From an uncultured Flavobacteriales bacterium (GTDB lineage Bacteria; Bacteroidota; Bacteroidia; Flavobacteriales_D; Crocinitomicaceae), in contig CAIZQH010000013.1 in the NCBI GenBank assembly GCA_903935095.1, positions 1 through 64,000 on the forward strand: a stretch of 64,000 bases of DNA. The letters run 5' to 3'. Below, in pieces: positions 45,774 through 53,736 of the stretch. The position numbers and the translations under genes are program-made. Below the pieces are notes generated by a model. That model saw only the letters and a program-made list of their open reading frames with translations. It was not told where the DNA came from and searched no databases. Each line of letters begins with the position of its first letter. The stretch's first letter is position 1.

Positions 45774-46574
45774 ATGGAAGAAAATTACCTAGAATTAAAT
45801 CGTAAAAATTGGAACAATCGTGTTGCTGGACACTTAACTTCCGACTTTTATCAAATGGATGCATTCCGAGCGGGAGAAAGTTCCTTGAAAGAAATTGAAT
45901 TGGCTCTTTTAGGAAATGTGAAAGGTAAAAAGATCCTTCATCTGCAATGTCACTTCGGACAGGATACACTCTCCCTCGCACGCATGGGAGCATCTGTAAC
46001 AGGCATCGACTTTTCCGATAAAGCGATTAGAGAAGCACAAAATCTCGCTGCGGAATTATCTATCGACGCGACATTTATCTGTTGCGATGTCTATAGCATA
46101 TCAGAACATATCACAGAGAAATTCGACATCGTTTACACGACTTACGGAACGATTGGTTGGCTACCAGATCTCGATAAATGGGCAAAGGTTATTGCCGAAC
46201 GTTTAAAGCCAAGTGGAAAACTCATTTTCGTCGACTTTCATCCAGTCGTTTGGATGTTCGATGATGATTTTAAGCAGGTTGCCTATAATTATTTTCAGGA
46301 AAGTCCAATCGTAGAAGAAGTATCCACCTCCTATGCTGACAAAGAAATTGAAATCACCGACACGACCATCACTTGGAATCATGGATTAAGTGAGGTGTAT
46401 CAAGCGTTGCAATGCGCCGGACTGACAATCAATCATTTCTCGGAATATCAATTCTCTCCATATGATTGCATGAACGATCTGATTGAAGTAGAACCCAATC
46501 GTTTTCAAGTGAAACATTTAGTGAATAAAATCCCTATGGTTTATGCACTTACCGCTCATCCAAAAAATCCGTAA
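45774..46574 (+). CDS. Class I SAM-dependent methyltransferase
   Basis: 266 aa, no signal peptide, cytoplasmic. The SAM-binding motif I is ILHLQCHFGQDT (54-65), the acidic residue after beta-2 is D79 (VTGIDFSD), and post-motif sequences CDVYSI and YTTYGTIGWLPDL follow. The substrate cannot be named. It lies 33 bp after the fucosidases and 9 bp before an exported hydrolase, so it may share their transcript; the biochemical link is not obvious. Confidence 0.88.
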   Translation: MEENYLELNRKNWNNRVAGHLTSDFYQMDAFRAGESSLKEIELALLGNVKGKKILHLQCHFGQDTLSLARMGASVTGIDFSDKAIREAQNLAAELSIDATFICCDVYSISEHITEKFDIVYTTYGTIGWLPDLDKWAKVIAERLKPSGKLIFVDFHPVVWMFDDDFKQVAYNYFQESPIVEEVSTSYADKEIEITDTTITWNHGLSEVYQALQCAGLTINHFSEYQFSPYDCMNDLIEVEPNRFQVKHLVNKIPMVYALTAHPKNP

Positions 46575-46583
46575 ATTCGTCGC

Positions 46584-47816
46584 ATGAAATTAATAGCAAG
46601 TATCTTTTTTGTTTTGGTGATTCAACTCTCATGGACACAAGACAGCATTTCCGTTTTATTTATCGGAAATAGTTATTTGAGCGTAAACAATTTACCTCAA
46701 ATGGTTCAGGGATTAACCAACTCCTTAGGCGACAACATCCTCATTGATAGCAAAATGAATGGTGGATTCACCTTTCAATCTCATGCCAACGATGCAACAA
46801 CTTATGATAAAATTCATTCGAAACCATGGAACTTCGTTGTGCTCCAAGGACAAAGTCAGGAACCTAGTTTTCCCTACGATCAAGTGAATCAACAATCATT
46901 ACCTTATGCGGAACAAATTTCCGATAGCGTTTATGCGTCAAACGGCTGTTCACAGGTGAATTATTACATGACTTGGGGACGTCAAGTTGGAGATCCGCAA
47001 TGGGATTCCATCAATACCTTTGATAAGATGAATACCCGCTTGCGAAATGCATACTTACGCATCGCTGATTCAACGAACGCTTCCGTTTCACCTGTCGGTG
47101 TTGCGTGGAAATATGTGCGTGACAATTATCCAGCAATCAACTTATACGCCGGAGATGGCTCCCACCCTAGCCTGGAAGGATCGTATTTAGCGGCTTGTAC
47201 CTTTTACAGTTCTTTATTCCAAAAATCTTCCGTTGGCGCAAGTTATACGGCTGGATTAAATCCTCAAATCTGTGCCATTCTACAACAAGTAGCGAGCAGT
47301 GTCGTTCTTGACAGCATCCCAACGTGGAAATTGGTCCACCATGATTCTTTGTTCAATGCTTCTTTTGTAGCTGGTGTCAATCAATACGATGTGCTTTTCG
47401 CTGCAACGACAAGTTCACCTGGAAACCTCGTATGGGATTTCGGAGACGGAAGTCCTTTCGGTTTTGGACAAAATCCAACACACGCTTATGTTGCAGGAAC
47501 ATATACCGTAACGCTCTTCGCGAGTGGCGCATGTGGAATGGATACGGTTCAACAACAAATCACCGTGAATACGGTTTCCTTAGACGACATCACGACACAA
47601 TGGCCGTACATTTATCAAAATGAACAAGGTGATTTGGTTTGTCAAACTAGACTTTTCGAAGTAATGTACATCGAAGCCCTAAACCTTGCCGGACAAAAAA
47701 TCCCCGTGTCACACATGGTTAATTCTGACGGAACGATTACGTTTCCTTATAATCCAGACATTTTCATGATTCGTATTGATTTTGATCACTACGTACTCAT
47801 CCAACGGGTACACTAA
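46584..47816 (+). CDS. Exported SGNH-type hydrolase with PKD domain
   Basis: 410 aa with signal peptide (LVIQLSWTQ). Residues about 20-235 resemble the DUF4886/SGNH hydrolase fold: nucleophile S30 in FIGNSYL, VVLQGQSQ as the oxyanion block, and D191-x-x-H194 in DGSHPS completing the triad. A PKD domain follows at about 270-330 (VWDFGDGSPFGFGQNPTHAY). The last 75 residues look like a degenerate T9SS tail. It is probably an esterase acting on a polysaccharide or deacetylating it, next to fucosidases; this is inferred from context. It overlaps the next gene by one base. Confidence 0.86.
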   Translation: MKLIASIFFVLVIQLSWTQDSISVLFIGNSYLSVNNLPQMVQGLTNSLGDNILIDSKMNGGFTFQSHANDATTYDKIHSKPWNFVVLQGQSQEPSFPYDQVNQQSLPYAEQISDSVYASNGCSQVNYYMTWGRQVGDPQWDSINTFDKMNTRLRNAYLRIADSTNASVSPVGVAWKYVRDNYPAINLYAGDGSHPSLEGSYLAACTFYSSLFQKSSVGASYTAGLNPQICAILQQVASSVVLDSIPTWKLVHHDSLFNASFVAGVNQYDVLFAATTSSPGNLVWDFGDGSPFGFGQNPTHAYVAGTYTVTLFASGACGMDTVQQQITVNTVSLDDITTQWPYIYQNEQGDLVCQTRLFEVMYIEALNLAGQKIPVSHMVNSDGTITFPYNPDIFMIRIDFDHYVLIQRVH

Positions 47817-48376
47817 TGGATTATATTACCGATCAAACCTTCGAAGGATTAACGGTTGAGAAAATATCCACAGCGGAATACGAAAATTGTGTCTTTCAAT
47901 CGTGCCAGTTGAATGGCGCTGACTTATCGAATTTCACCTTCGTCGATTGCGAATTCATCAGCTGTGACCTCAGTTCTATCCGCAGTAAAAAAACATCTTT
48001 TCGCGATGCCTATTTTCGTGATTGTAAGTTGATGGGAATTCATTTTGAGGACTGTAATCCCTATGGACTAAAATGCACGTTTGAATCCTGCACATTGGAT
48101 TATTCCTTCTTTTACCAATGTCCGTTAAAAGGAACAAAATTTTCGAATTGCCGGTTAACGGAAGTTGATTTCACCGAGGCTGGACTAGAAGGTGTCTCTT
48201 TTGAAGGATGTCAGCTCACTGGTTCTGTATTTCAAATGAGCAACCTAGAAAAAGCGAATTTTACAGGTGCGCAAGGATTCATCATTGATCCATCGAACAA
48301 TCGAATGAAGGGTGCCAAATTCAGTCAAGAAGGATTAACTGGACTCCTCATTCCTTTCGGTATCGAAATTTCTTAA
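47816..48376 (+). CDS. Pentapeptide-repeat protein
   Basis: 186 aa with start overlapping the previous stop (TAATG). Repeats of A(D/N)Lxx type are visible from about residue 20 to 155, for example LNGADLSNFTFVDCEF, TKFSNCRLTEVDFTEAGLEGVSFEGC and LEKANFTGAQGF. They should form a right-handed quadrilateral beta-helix. There is no signal peptide, so it is cytoplasmic. Some such proteins mimic DNA and protect gyrase, but the Cys-rich positions here do not settle the role. Last gene of the fucosidase cluster, followed by a strong terminator. Confidence 0.88.
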   Translation: MDYITDQTFEGLTVEKISTAEYENCVFQSCQLNGADLSNFTFVDCEFISCDLSSIRSKKTSFRDAYFRDCKLMGIHFEDCNPYGLKCTFESCTLDYSFFYQCPLKGTKFSNCRLTEVDFTEAGLEGVSFEGCQLTGSVFQMSNLEKANFTGAQGFIIDPSNNRMKGAKFSQEGLTGLLIPFGIEIS

Positions 48377-48381
48377 AAAAG

Positions 48382-48415
48382 AAAAAGTGGCACGAGTTCA
48401 TTCATGCCACTTTTT
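48382..48415. terminator. Bidirectional terminator between convergent clusters
   Basis: An 11-bp perfect stem AAAAAGTGGCA/TGCCACTTTTT with a 12-base loop. Confidence 0.85.
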
Positions 48416-48433
48416 AAAAGTTAACCGATTTGA

Positions 48434-48649
48434 TTAATGTTCATGACAATGAACAGTGTATATACCTGTTGAATCTGTATAGGTTCCTATTGCTTCCAAT
48501 TGTTTCAAATCGTCGCCACAGTATTCACCCATTTCAATTTCAGCGCCAGCTTTGTCGTAATGACAATCGTGGCATTTGTTTTTACCACAAGAACTTGATG
48601 TTACAAGAAAACCGAGTGCAAGTGCACTGAATAAAACTACTTTTTTCAT
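48434..48649 (-). CDS. Small Cys/His-rich lipoprotein
   Basis: 71 aa. The signal peptide ends in a lipobox-like SSSC (Cys21), so it is probably lipid-anchored. The mature part has NKCHDCHYD and ends TVHCHEH: four Cys and several His in only 50 residues, a plausible metal-binding site. Its ATG overlaps the TonB receptor stop by 4 bp (ATGA), so both are translated together. Family not recognised. A role as a metal chaperone or lure for the receptor is inferred from composition and context. Confidence 0.78.
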   Translation of the reverse strand: MKKVVLFSALALGFLVTSSSCGKNKCHDCHYDKAGAEIEMGEYCGDDLKQLEAIGTYTDSTGIYTVHCHEH

Positions 48650-50922
48650 ACGTTTTGTTTTTTTAGGTTATTATTAATATTAAAAGTGATACTGATATAG
48701 ATGTTTCTTCCTGGACTTGCCATCGAAATGTTTTTAAGTCGAGAAAGGTGATCGATGTAGGACGTATTTAGAATATTTCTACAACCAAATTGGACATCAA
48801 CTGGTGTTTTTCCATTCCATTTTAATTGTACAGAAGCGTCGAGCAACTGATAAGATGGACTCGCTGTCTCATTAAACGCAAGCTTGTTTTGCTTGTTCAT
48901 ATGCGTATATTGAACAAGCAGATCCTTGATTTGCAATTTTTTACCTAGATCTAATTGGTAACGGAAACTCATCATGAAGCGACCCGGTGGAATCATCGAC
49001 ACACTGCTATCAGTTGAAGTCAGCACGTTTAAATAGGAATACGTTGCTTCCATGTGTAAATCATGTGCAAAATGAGGATGGTAATGCACTCCGAAATCAC
49101 TTCCGTAAAAAAGAACTTTATTCAGTTGCTTGTATGCAAACACGGGTAAATTATCCACCATTGAATCAATCGGTTGCAGGTAAATAAACTGTTGGATATT
49201 ATTCAAAAATGGATTCACAATCAAGACCAAGTGATCTCTTTTTACTTCGAAGCTTAAGTCCAACTGACTTGCTCGTTCCGGACGCAGTTGTTCATCACCA
49301 ATTTCGTAGCGTAAAGCACCGTGATGAAAGCCATTTGCCAACAATTCAGATGGATGTGGCGCTCGATATCCCGTTGAAACATTCGTTCTAAAGGTAAACT
49401 TGTCCGTCGAATAAATGGCACCAATGGATGCATTTGGACTTCCATACGATTTTGAAATCGCTTGTTTCACTTTAAATTCCTCCAACGTCTTGATGTATCT
49501 CAAATCATACCTCAATCCTGCTTGAAAATTCCAGCGATCCATGGAATACATCCACATCGAGAAAAGTCCATTATCGAAAGAAAGGGAATTTGGCAATAAA
49601 CGCTCGGTAGCATCAGGTGCATTCACGTTGTTTTGAAACATTCCCTGCATTCCATTGACTACTTTTAGGTTTTCACTAAAGGTATGCGTCCATTTAGCTG
49701 TGTACAATGAATTCCACAAACGCATTTGAATTCCTGGAATAGTCACTTTCTCATCGTATTCGGTTAATTGATTCATGGTTTGTCCAAGCAATAGCGACAC
49801 TTCATTTCTTTCTAAAAACCATTTGTTTTCAAAGGACAGGTAATGATTATCGAAAAATTGAGCTGGAATCGTTTGTTTTCGCCGTTGTATGTCGGACTGG
49901 AATTCAAGTGGATTGAGAATGGAGTCATGTGTGTGTCCAGGCAAACCACTCATCACATGATTAAACGAATAACGTAGGTGATGCACCTTGTTTTTTCCGT
50001 TCCACGAAAGAGTTGTCTTTAAAACCGATTCGTTGAAACGCGAATTTTGAGCGAATTTCTGGTTTGGCAACTGAAAATCGGCATGATTGGCATAGCTTCC
50101 ACCGATTAAAAACCGGAATTTCTGATTCGATTGCTTGTAAAGCATTCGCAGTGTTCCTCCGTTTGTATTGCTGTGATATATCGACTGAACCTTTACAGAT
50201 TGAGAATTCACAGCAGCATACGATTCATCTGAATAATACAAAACACCTCCCAAGGCATCCGCACCATACAATAAAGACGCTGGACCTTTAATTACCTCCA
50301 CAGAACCAATTCCGACTTCAGAAATTCCCATTCCATGATCTCCGCCCCATTGTTGCCCTTCCATACGCATGCCATTCAATAAACTGACTACACGAATTCC
50401 CTGTAATCCTCGAATGACCGGTTTTGAAATGCCATTTCCAAAACTGGATTGGTAAACACCCGGAATCTTTGCTAACGCTTCTCCCATGTTGATGGTGGTA
50501 ATTCCATTCAAATCGGACAATTTTCGGGTTTCAATCAGAAATGGACTCTTATTTTTTTGAACATTGATTCCGGTTGACACGGTAATTTCTTCAAGGTCCA
50601 AATGCCTTTCTGCTAAATAGATTTCAATTTTACTCCCCACTAGATACTGTCGTCCTAGTGCTTGTGCAGATTGTGTGAATGCCAACACTTTTGATTCAAA
50701 TTCGATGGCCGAAACATGCAAATGGATGCTTTCCGGAAAATTCCCAAGAAACATAAAGGCTCCTGTTTCATCCGAAATAGACGTCTCCCCTGTTTCTTCT
50801 ATGTGAATGCGCGCATTGGCAATCGGAAGGTTGCTTGATTTACTTTTAACAAAACCTGATAATTCTTTTTGTGCGTTTGTCGACAAGGCAACAAAGGCTA
50901 CGAGTAATGCAATAAATTTCAT
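48646..50922 (-). CDS. TonB-dependent outer-membrane receptor, probably metal uptake
   Basis: About 758 aa from the ATG at 50922, with signal peptide ending STNAQ; the frame continues seven codons up to a GTG. Carboxypeptidase-like regulatory domain at about 20-105, then the plug (GINVQKNKSPFLIETRKL...IRGLQGIRVVSLLNGMRME, QQWGGDHGMGI, VEVIKGPASLLYGADALGGVL) and a beta-barrel ending in PGRNIYISITFNI. The His-containing plug loop and the general layout recall ZnuD-type zinc receptors, an inference only. It is flanked by a HYC_CC_PP-like protein gene and overlaps a Cys/His-rich lipoprotein gene, which supports metal transport. Confidence 0.9.
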   Translation of the reverse strand: MKFIALLVAFVALSTNAQKELSGFVKSKSSNLPIANARIHIEETGETSISDETGAFMFLGNFPESIHLHVSAIEFESKVLAFTQSAQALGRQYLVGSKIEIYLAERHLDLEEITVSTGINVQKNKSPFLIETRKLSDLNGITTINMGEALAKIPGVYQSSFGNGISKPVIRGLQGIRVVSLLNGMRMEGQQWGGDHGMGISEVGIGSVEVIKGPASLLYGADALGGVLYYSDESYAAVNSQSVKVQSIYHSNTNGGTLRMLYKQSNQKFRFLIGGSYANHADFQLPNQKFAQNSRFNESVLKTTLSWNGKNKVHHLRYSFNHVMSGLPGHTHDSILNPLEFQSDIQRRKQTIPAQFFDNHYLSFENKWFLERNEVSLLLGQTMNQLTEYDEKVTIPGIQMRLWNSLYTAKWTHTFSENLKVVNGMQGMFQNNVNAPDATERLLPNSLSFDNGLFSMWMYSMDRWNFQAGLRYDLRYIKTLEEFKVKQAISKSYGSPNASIGAIYSTDKFTFRTNVSTGYRAPHPSELLANGFHHGALRYEIGDEQLRPERASQLDLSFEVKRDHLVLIVNPFLNNIQQFIYLQPIDSMVDNLPVFAYKQLNKVLFYGSDFGVHYHPHFAHDLHMEATYSYLNVLTSTDSSVSMIPPGRFMMSFRYQLDLGKKLQIKDLLVQYTHMNKQNKLAFNETASPSYQLLDASVQLKWNGKTPVDVQFGCRNILNTSYIDHLSRLKNISMASPGRNIYISITFNINNNLKKQNV

Positions 50923-51122
50923 GTGTGATTTACTTCTAGACACTTCATAAATACTTCCTGGTAATGAATTCTCGCGTCTTTATGAACACGAAAATACATT
51001 TTAGGCTAAAGGATAGATGCTGTTAATCCATGGGACATCATACGATCCAAAAGAAGAGGCGCAGAGTCCATACAAATGAATCTTCACCTATTGACTTTTG
51101 TCAACGGTGCATCCATCAAATA

Positions 51123-51425
51123 TTAAGCGTTTTGAGGTGGTCCTCGAAGTGAAAAAGACAGATAAGGAGTGTTCTCTTTATCCAAAATTCCGGCAGAAAC
51201 AACTGTTGGAAGTGTCGGTTTATCCGAACGGAAAAAAAGAATCGATTGAACCGTGAAAAATCCCAGGTTGATGTCACAGATGTCACAGGAACCATCATCG
51301 AAATGACTTTCACTTAATGAAGTCGTGGAGAATTGTTTGTGATCGCATTCATGCCACCAATCTCGTGGGGTAAGCAACACGAAAAAGGTGAGCAATAATA
51401 ATCCGGAAATAATTTTATTCTTCAC
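51123..51425 (-). CDS. HYC_CC_PP-like small exported protein
   Basis: 100 aa with a GTG start. An N-terminal hydrophobic segment (ISGLLLLTFFVLLTP) precedes WHECDHKQ, a CDIC pair, and the C-terminal RGPPQNA. These match the three signatures (H-x-C, C-x-x-C, PP near the end) of the Bacteroidota family called HYC_CC_PP, whose members commonly sit upstream of TonB receptors. The His/Cys arrangement suggests metal binding in the periplasm. It lies 200 bp upstream of the receptor gene on the same strand; that gap shows no gene. Confidence 0.75.
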   Translation of the reverse strand: MKNKIISGLLLLTFFVLLTPRDWWHECDHKQFSTTSLSESHFDDGSCDICDINLGFFTVQSILFFRSDKPTLPTVVSAGILDKENTPYLSFSLRGPPQNA

Positions 51426-51480
51426 GATATAAAATTAGTATAATTAATTGAGGATTGTCATTTTACTTAAAATCAAAAAA

Positions 51481-51508
51481 AATGCCCTGACGAACTCGCC
51501 AGGGCATT
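51481..51508 (-). terminator. Terminator of the 378-aa T9SS gene
   Basis: A 9-bp stem AATGCCCTG/CAGGGCATT with a 10-base loop, T-rich beyond on the minus strand, 20 bp after the stop. Confidence 0.85.
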
Positions 51509-51527
51509 AAATCTATTCGATTGATTC

Positions 51528-52664
51528 TTATTTGATCACTTTCTGTGTATAAACCGTTGAACCAACCTCTAATTGGAAGAAGTACGTTCCAGCTGGTACA
51601 TTCGATGTAGCGATTGTTGCTTGTTGAACAGACGATAAGGCTTGTGTTTTCACCACTTGTCCATTCATGTTGTACAAACGCATCGTTCCCGAAGTCACCT
51701 CATCAAATTGAACGGCTAACTCATTCCCCATTGGATTAATCACACTAAATGGATTCTTAACGATTTCGTTCACCCCACTTAATTGTACCATATCGTTTAC
51801 AACGATTGTTTTTACATTGCTCGATTTAATTGGACAATACAAGATAAACTGCAAGTTCACACAACCATTAGCCATTCCATTTGGAATGTAGTAATAGATC
51901 GTATATGTTGCAATCGTGAAGTTCATTGAATCAACAAATGTCCAAACAGTTTGCAAGGTATCAACTCCAATCATAGTTGACGAGGTCATAGAAGCTCCCG
52001 TGCATGCATTGAAGTAAAAATTACAATCTTCGTATTGCTGAACGAAATTCCCAACAGCTGCTGGACCACAATTTGCATTGTTAACGACTAAGGTGTCTCC
52101 CGTATTTGCTCCAGAAACGGTCATGGAATCACATACCATCATTTGGCAACCATTCGCATCGCTTACATTGACACAATAAGTGTATCCTGGAATCAAATTA
52201 TACAGATTTGTAGCCAAATTACCCGTACTCCAATTGTAAAAATAGGGTGCAGTTCCACCGGTAACATTAGTCAAGATAGATCCATCATTTGAACTCACTG
52301 TTGAACAAGGAGTTGTTGTTAAGGTCACATTGAAATTCGCACATGGATTCGGTCCACCACCTAAAATAATAAAGGTTGCAGCCATAGAATCAATTCCACC
52401 TGCAGGATTGCTTTGATTATAATAAACACCATAATTCCCTGGACATAAATTTCCGATTTGATAAACACCAGAAGCGATAACCGCGCCATTTCCATACCAA
52501 GTGATGGATGATTGAATAACCTGAGACGGATTGCTAAGTGCTGCTGTTCCATCACATACGTTTGGTCCACTCGCTGGCGTGATGTTTAATTGTGAAAAGG
52601 AGAATTGAGAAAAGAACAAGATGCTCAATCCCAAAAAAAGTGATTTAAGTAGATTTTTTTTCAT
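51528..52664 (-). CDS. SprB-repeat protein with T9SS type A sorting domain
   Basis: About 378 aa from the ATG at 52664; codons farther upstream would overlap the promoter. Signal peptide ends FSQFSFSQ. One SprB-like repeat (VTLTTTPCSTVSSNDGSILT, NVTGGTAPYFYNWSTGN, LIPGYTYCVNVSDANGCQM) spans about 125-190. The C-terminal 75 residues (VINPMGNELAVQF...SNVPAGTYFFQLEVGSTVYTQKVIK) are a type A T9SS signal. Exported to the surface; function unknown. Single-gene unit with its own promoter and terminator. Confidence 0.9.
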   Translation of the reverse strand: MKKNLLKSLFLGLSILFFSQFSFSQLNITPASGPNVCDGTAALSNPSQVIQSSITWYGNGAVIASGVYQIGNLCPGNYGVYYNQSNPAGGIDSMAATFIILGGGPNPCANFNVTLTTTPCSTVSSNDGSILTNVTGGTAPYFYNWSTGNLATNLYNLIPGYTYCVNVSDANGCQMMVCDSMTVSGANTGDTLVVNNANCGPAAVGNFVQQYEDCNFYFNACTGASMTSSTMIGVDTLQTVWTFVDSMNFTIATYTIYYYIPNGMANGCVNLQFILYCPIKSSNVKTIVVNDMVQLSGVNEIVKNPFSVINPMGNELAVQFDEVTSGTMRLYNMNGQVVKTQALSSVQQATIATSNVPAGTYFFQLEVGSTVYTQKVIK

Positions 52665-52686
52665 GTGTTGATTGATTAATGAAATA

Positions 52687-52694
52687 CAAATATA
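52687..52694 (-). promoter_or_regulatory. -7 promoter element (TATATTTG) of the SprB-repeat gene
   Basis: Minus-strand TATATTTG matches TAnnTTTG, 22 bp before the ATG at 52664; a TTTG lies 15 bp further upstream, slightly short of the usual spacing. Confidence 0.6.
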
Positions 52695-52737
52695 AGAAAT
52701 ACTAATGTCCAAACGATTAAACTCAAAGCTAAGTTGC

Positions 52738-53736
52738 TTATCGAACAGAGATTAAATGAAAGTATTTTGTGGAGGATGTACGCATGGGTGCATTCCAGCG
52801 GAAAATCCAATAGCACCACTTATGAATGGTACTCCTCAATGAAAAGATTCTACCGATTTGCCACGTTAATTCTTTGTAGACAATTCCGTTTTTTGTTTCT
52901 AAAACAATTTGCCGCGAATAATAGGATGGTAAACTCGATAAAACGGCATCTGGACCATCAAAAAGGAATAATACATTCCGATGTTGCGCAATGTCATCTA
53001 CCCGATGAATGATGTCCTTTTTTACGCGATGCCATTGTTGCTTTTCAATGTGACGACAAAAGTGACAAGAACCTGAGCATATTCCTTGCTTGCCTTCCTC
53101 TGAAGTTGTTGCCATATGAGAATCAATAGTCAATTGAACATAGTTACTATAAATTCCGTAAGCATCGATCTGCATTTTTTCGGGATTCAATGAATCACCA
53201 ATGGTTCGTCCGTGGTCATCATAGGCTTGAAAGACATATGGAGCTAAAGATTCACCAAAGGGATTGTAATACGCAATTACCTCATACTTCCCATCTGGAA
53301 AATCCGGAAAAAAATAATTGGAGAAAATATACTTTCGTGCATTGCTGCTGTCATTGACAAACAAGGGAATGCTAACAGATTCCCGTGCTCGCAATCGCTT
53401 AAAGTAGACGGAACCAATGACCGATGTATCCATTTCTAATTCCAAGGGATTTTCAAAAACTTTCGTGTAAAAGTTGGTGGCATTATTCACCGAAAACACC
53501 TGAAGTTGAAGGATACGCTTTCCTTTGTTTTGACTTCCAGGAATAATCATACTCAAATCGCGATTCGTTTGATTGGTAAATTTCACTTCGAACTGAATGA
53601 TTTCGCGGTTTTGATGCACCGATTTCTTTAAAATCAATTGCATCGCCAATTCTGGCATGCGCAAATCCGCATAGCTCATCCCGGAAAACAGGATGCTTAT
53701 GAGTAATGCCGCGAATTTAGTCCCAGCCAATTTCAT
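52738..53736 (-). CDS. Exported hypothetical protein with Cys/His cluster
   Basis: 332 aa, family not recognised. Signal peptide (FAALLISILFSGMSYA) is followed by a beta-rich domain of about 180 residues (IQFEVKFTNQTNRDLSMIIP, YEVIAYYNPFG), which resembles Ig-like domains of periplasmic proteins. Around residue 220 CSGSCHFCRHIEKQQ places three Cys and two His within 12 residues. The C-terminal part contains Trp/Arg-rich sequence. Its start overlaps the end of the MORN-type gene by 20 bp, so the two exported proteins are likely translated together and may act together. Confidence 0.78.
   Translation of the reverse strand: MKLAGTKFAALLISILFSGMSYADLRMPELAMQLILKKSVHQNREIIQFEVKFTNQTNRDLSMIIPGSQNKGKRILQLQVFSVNNATNFYTKVFENPLELEMDTSVIGSVYFKRLRARESVSIPLFVNDSSNARKYIFSNYFFPDFPDGKYEVIAYYNPFGESLAPYVFQAYDDHGRTIGDSLNPEKMQIDAYGIYSNYVQLTIDSHMATTSEEGKQGICSGSCHFCRHIEKQQWHRVKKDIIHRVDDIAQHRNVLFLFDGPDAVLSSLPSYYSRQIVLETKNGIVYKELTWQIGRIFSLRSTIHKWCYWIFRWNAPMRTSSTKYFHLISVR

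Noticed and set aside
50923-51122. A gene or riboswitch between the HYC_CC_PP-like gene and the TonB receptor gene
   Set aside because: No open frame with coding character and no convincing paired structure was seen.
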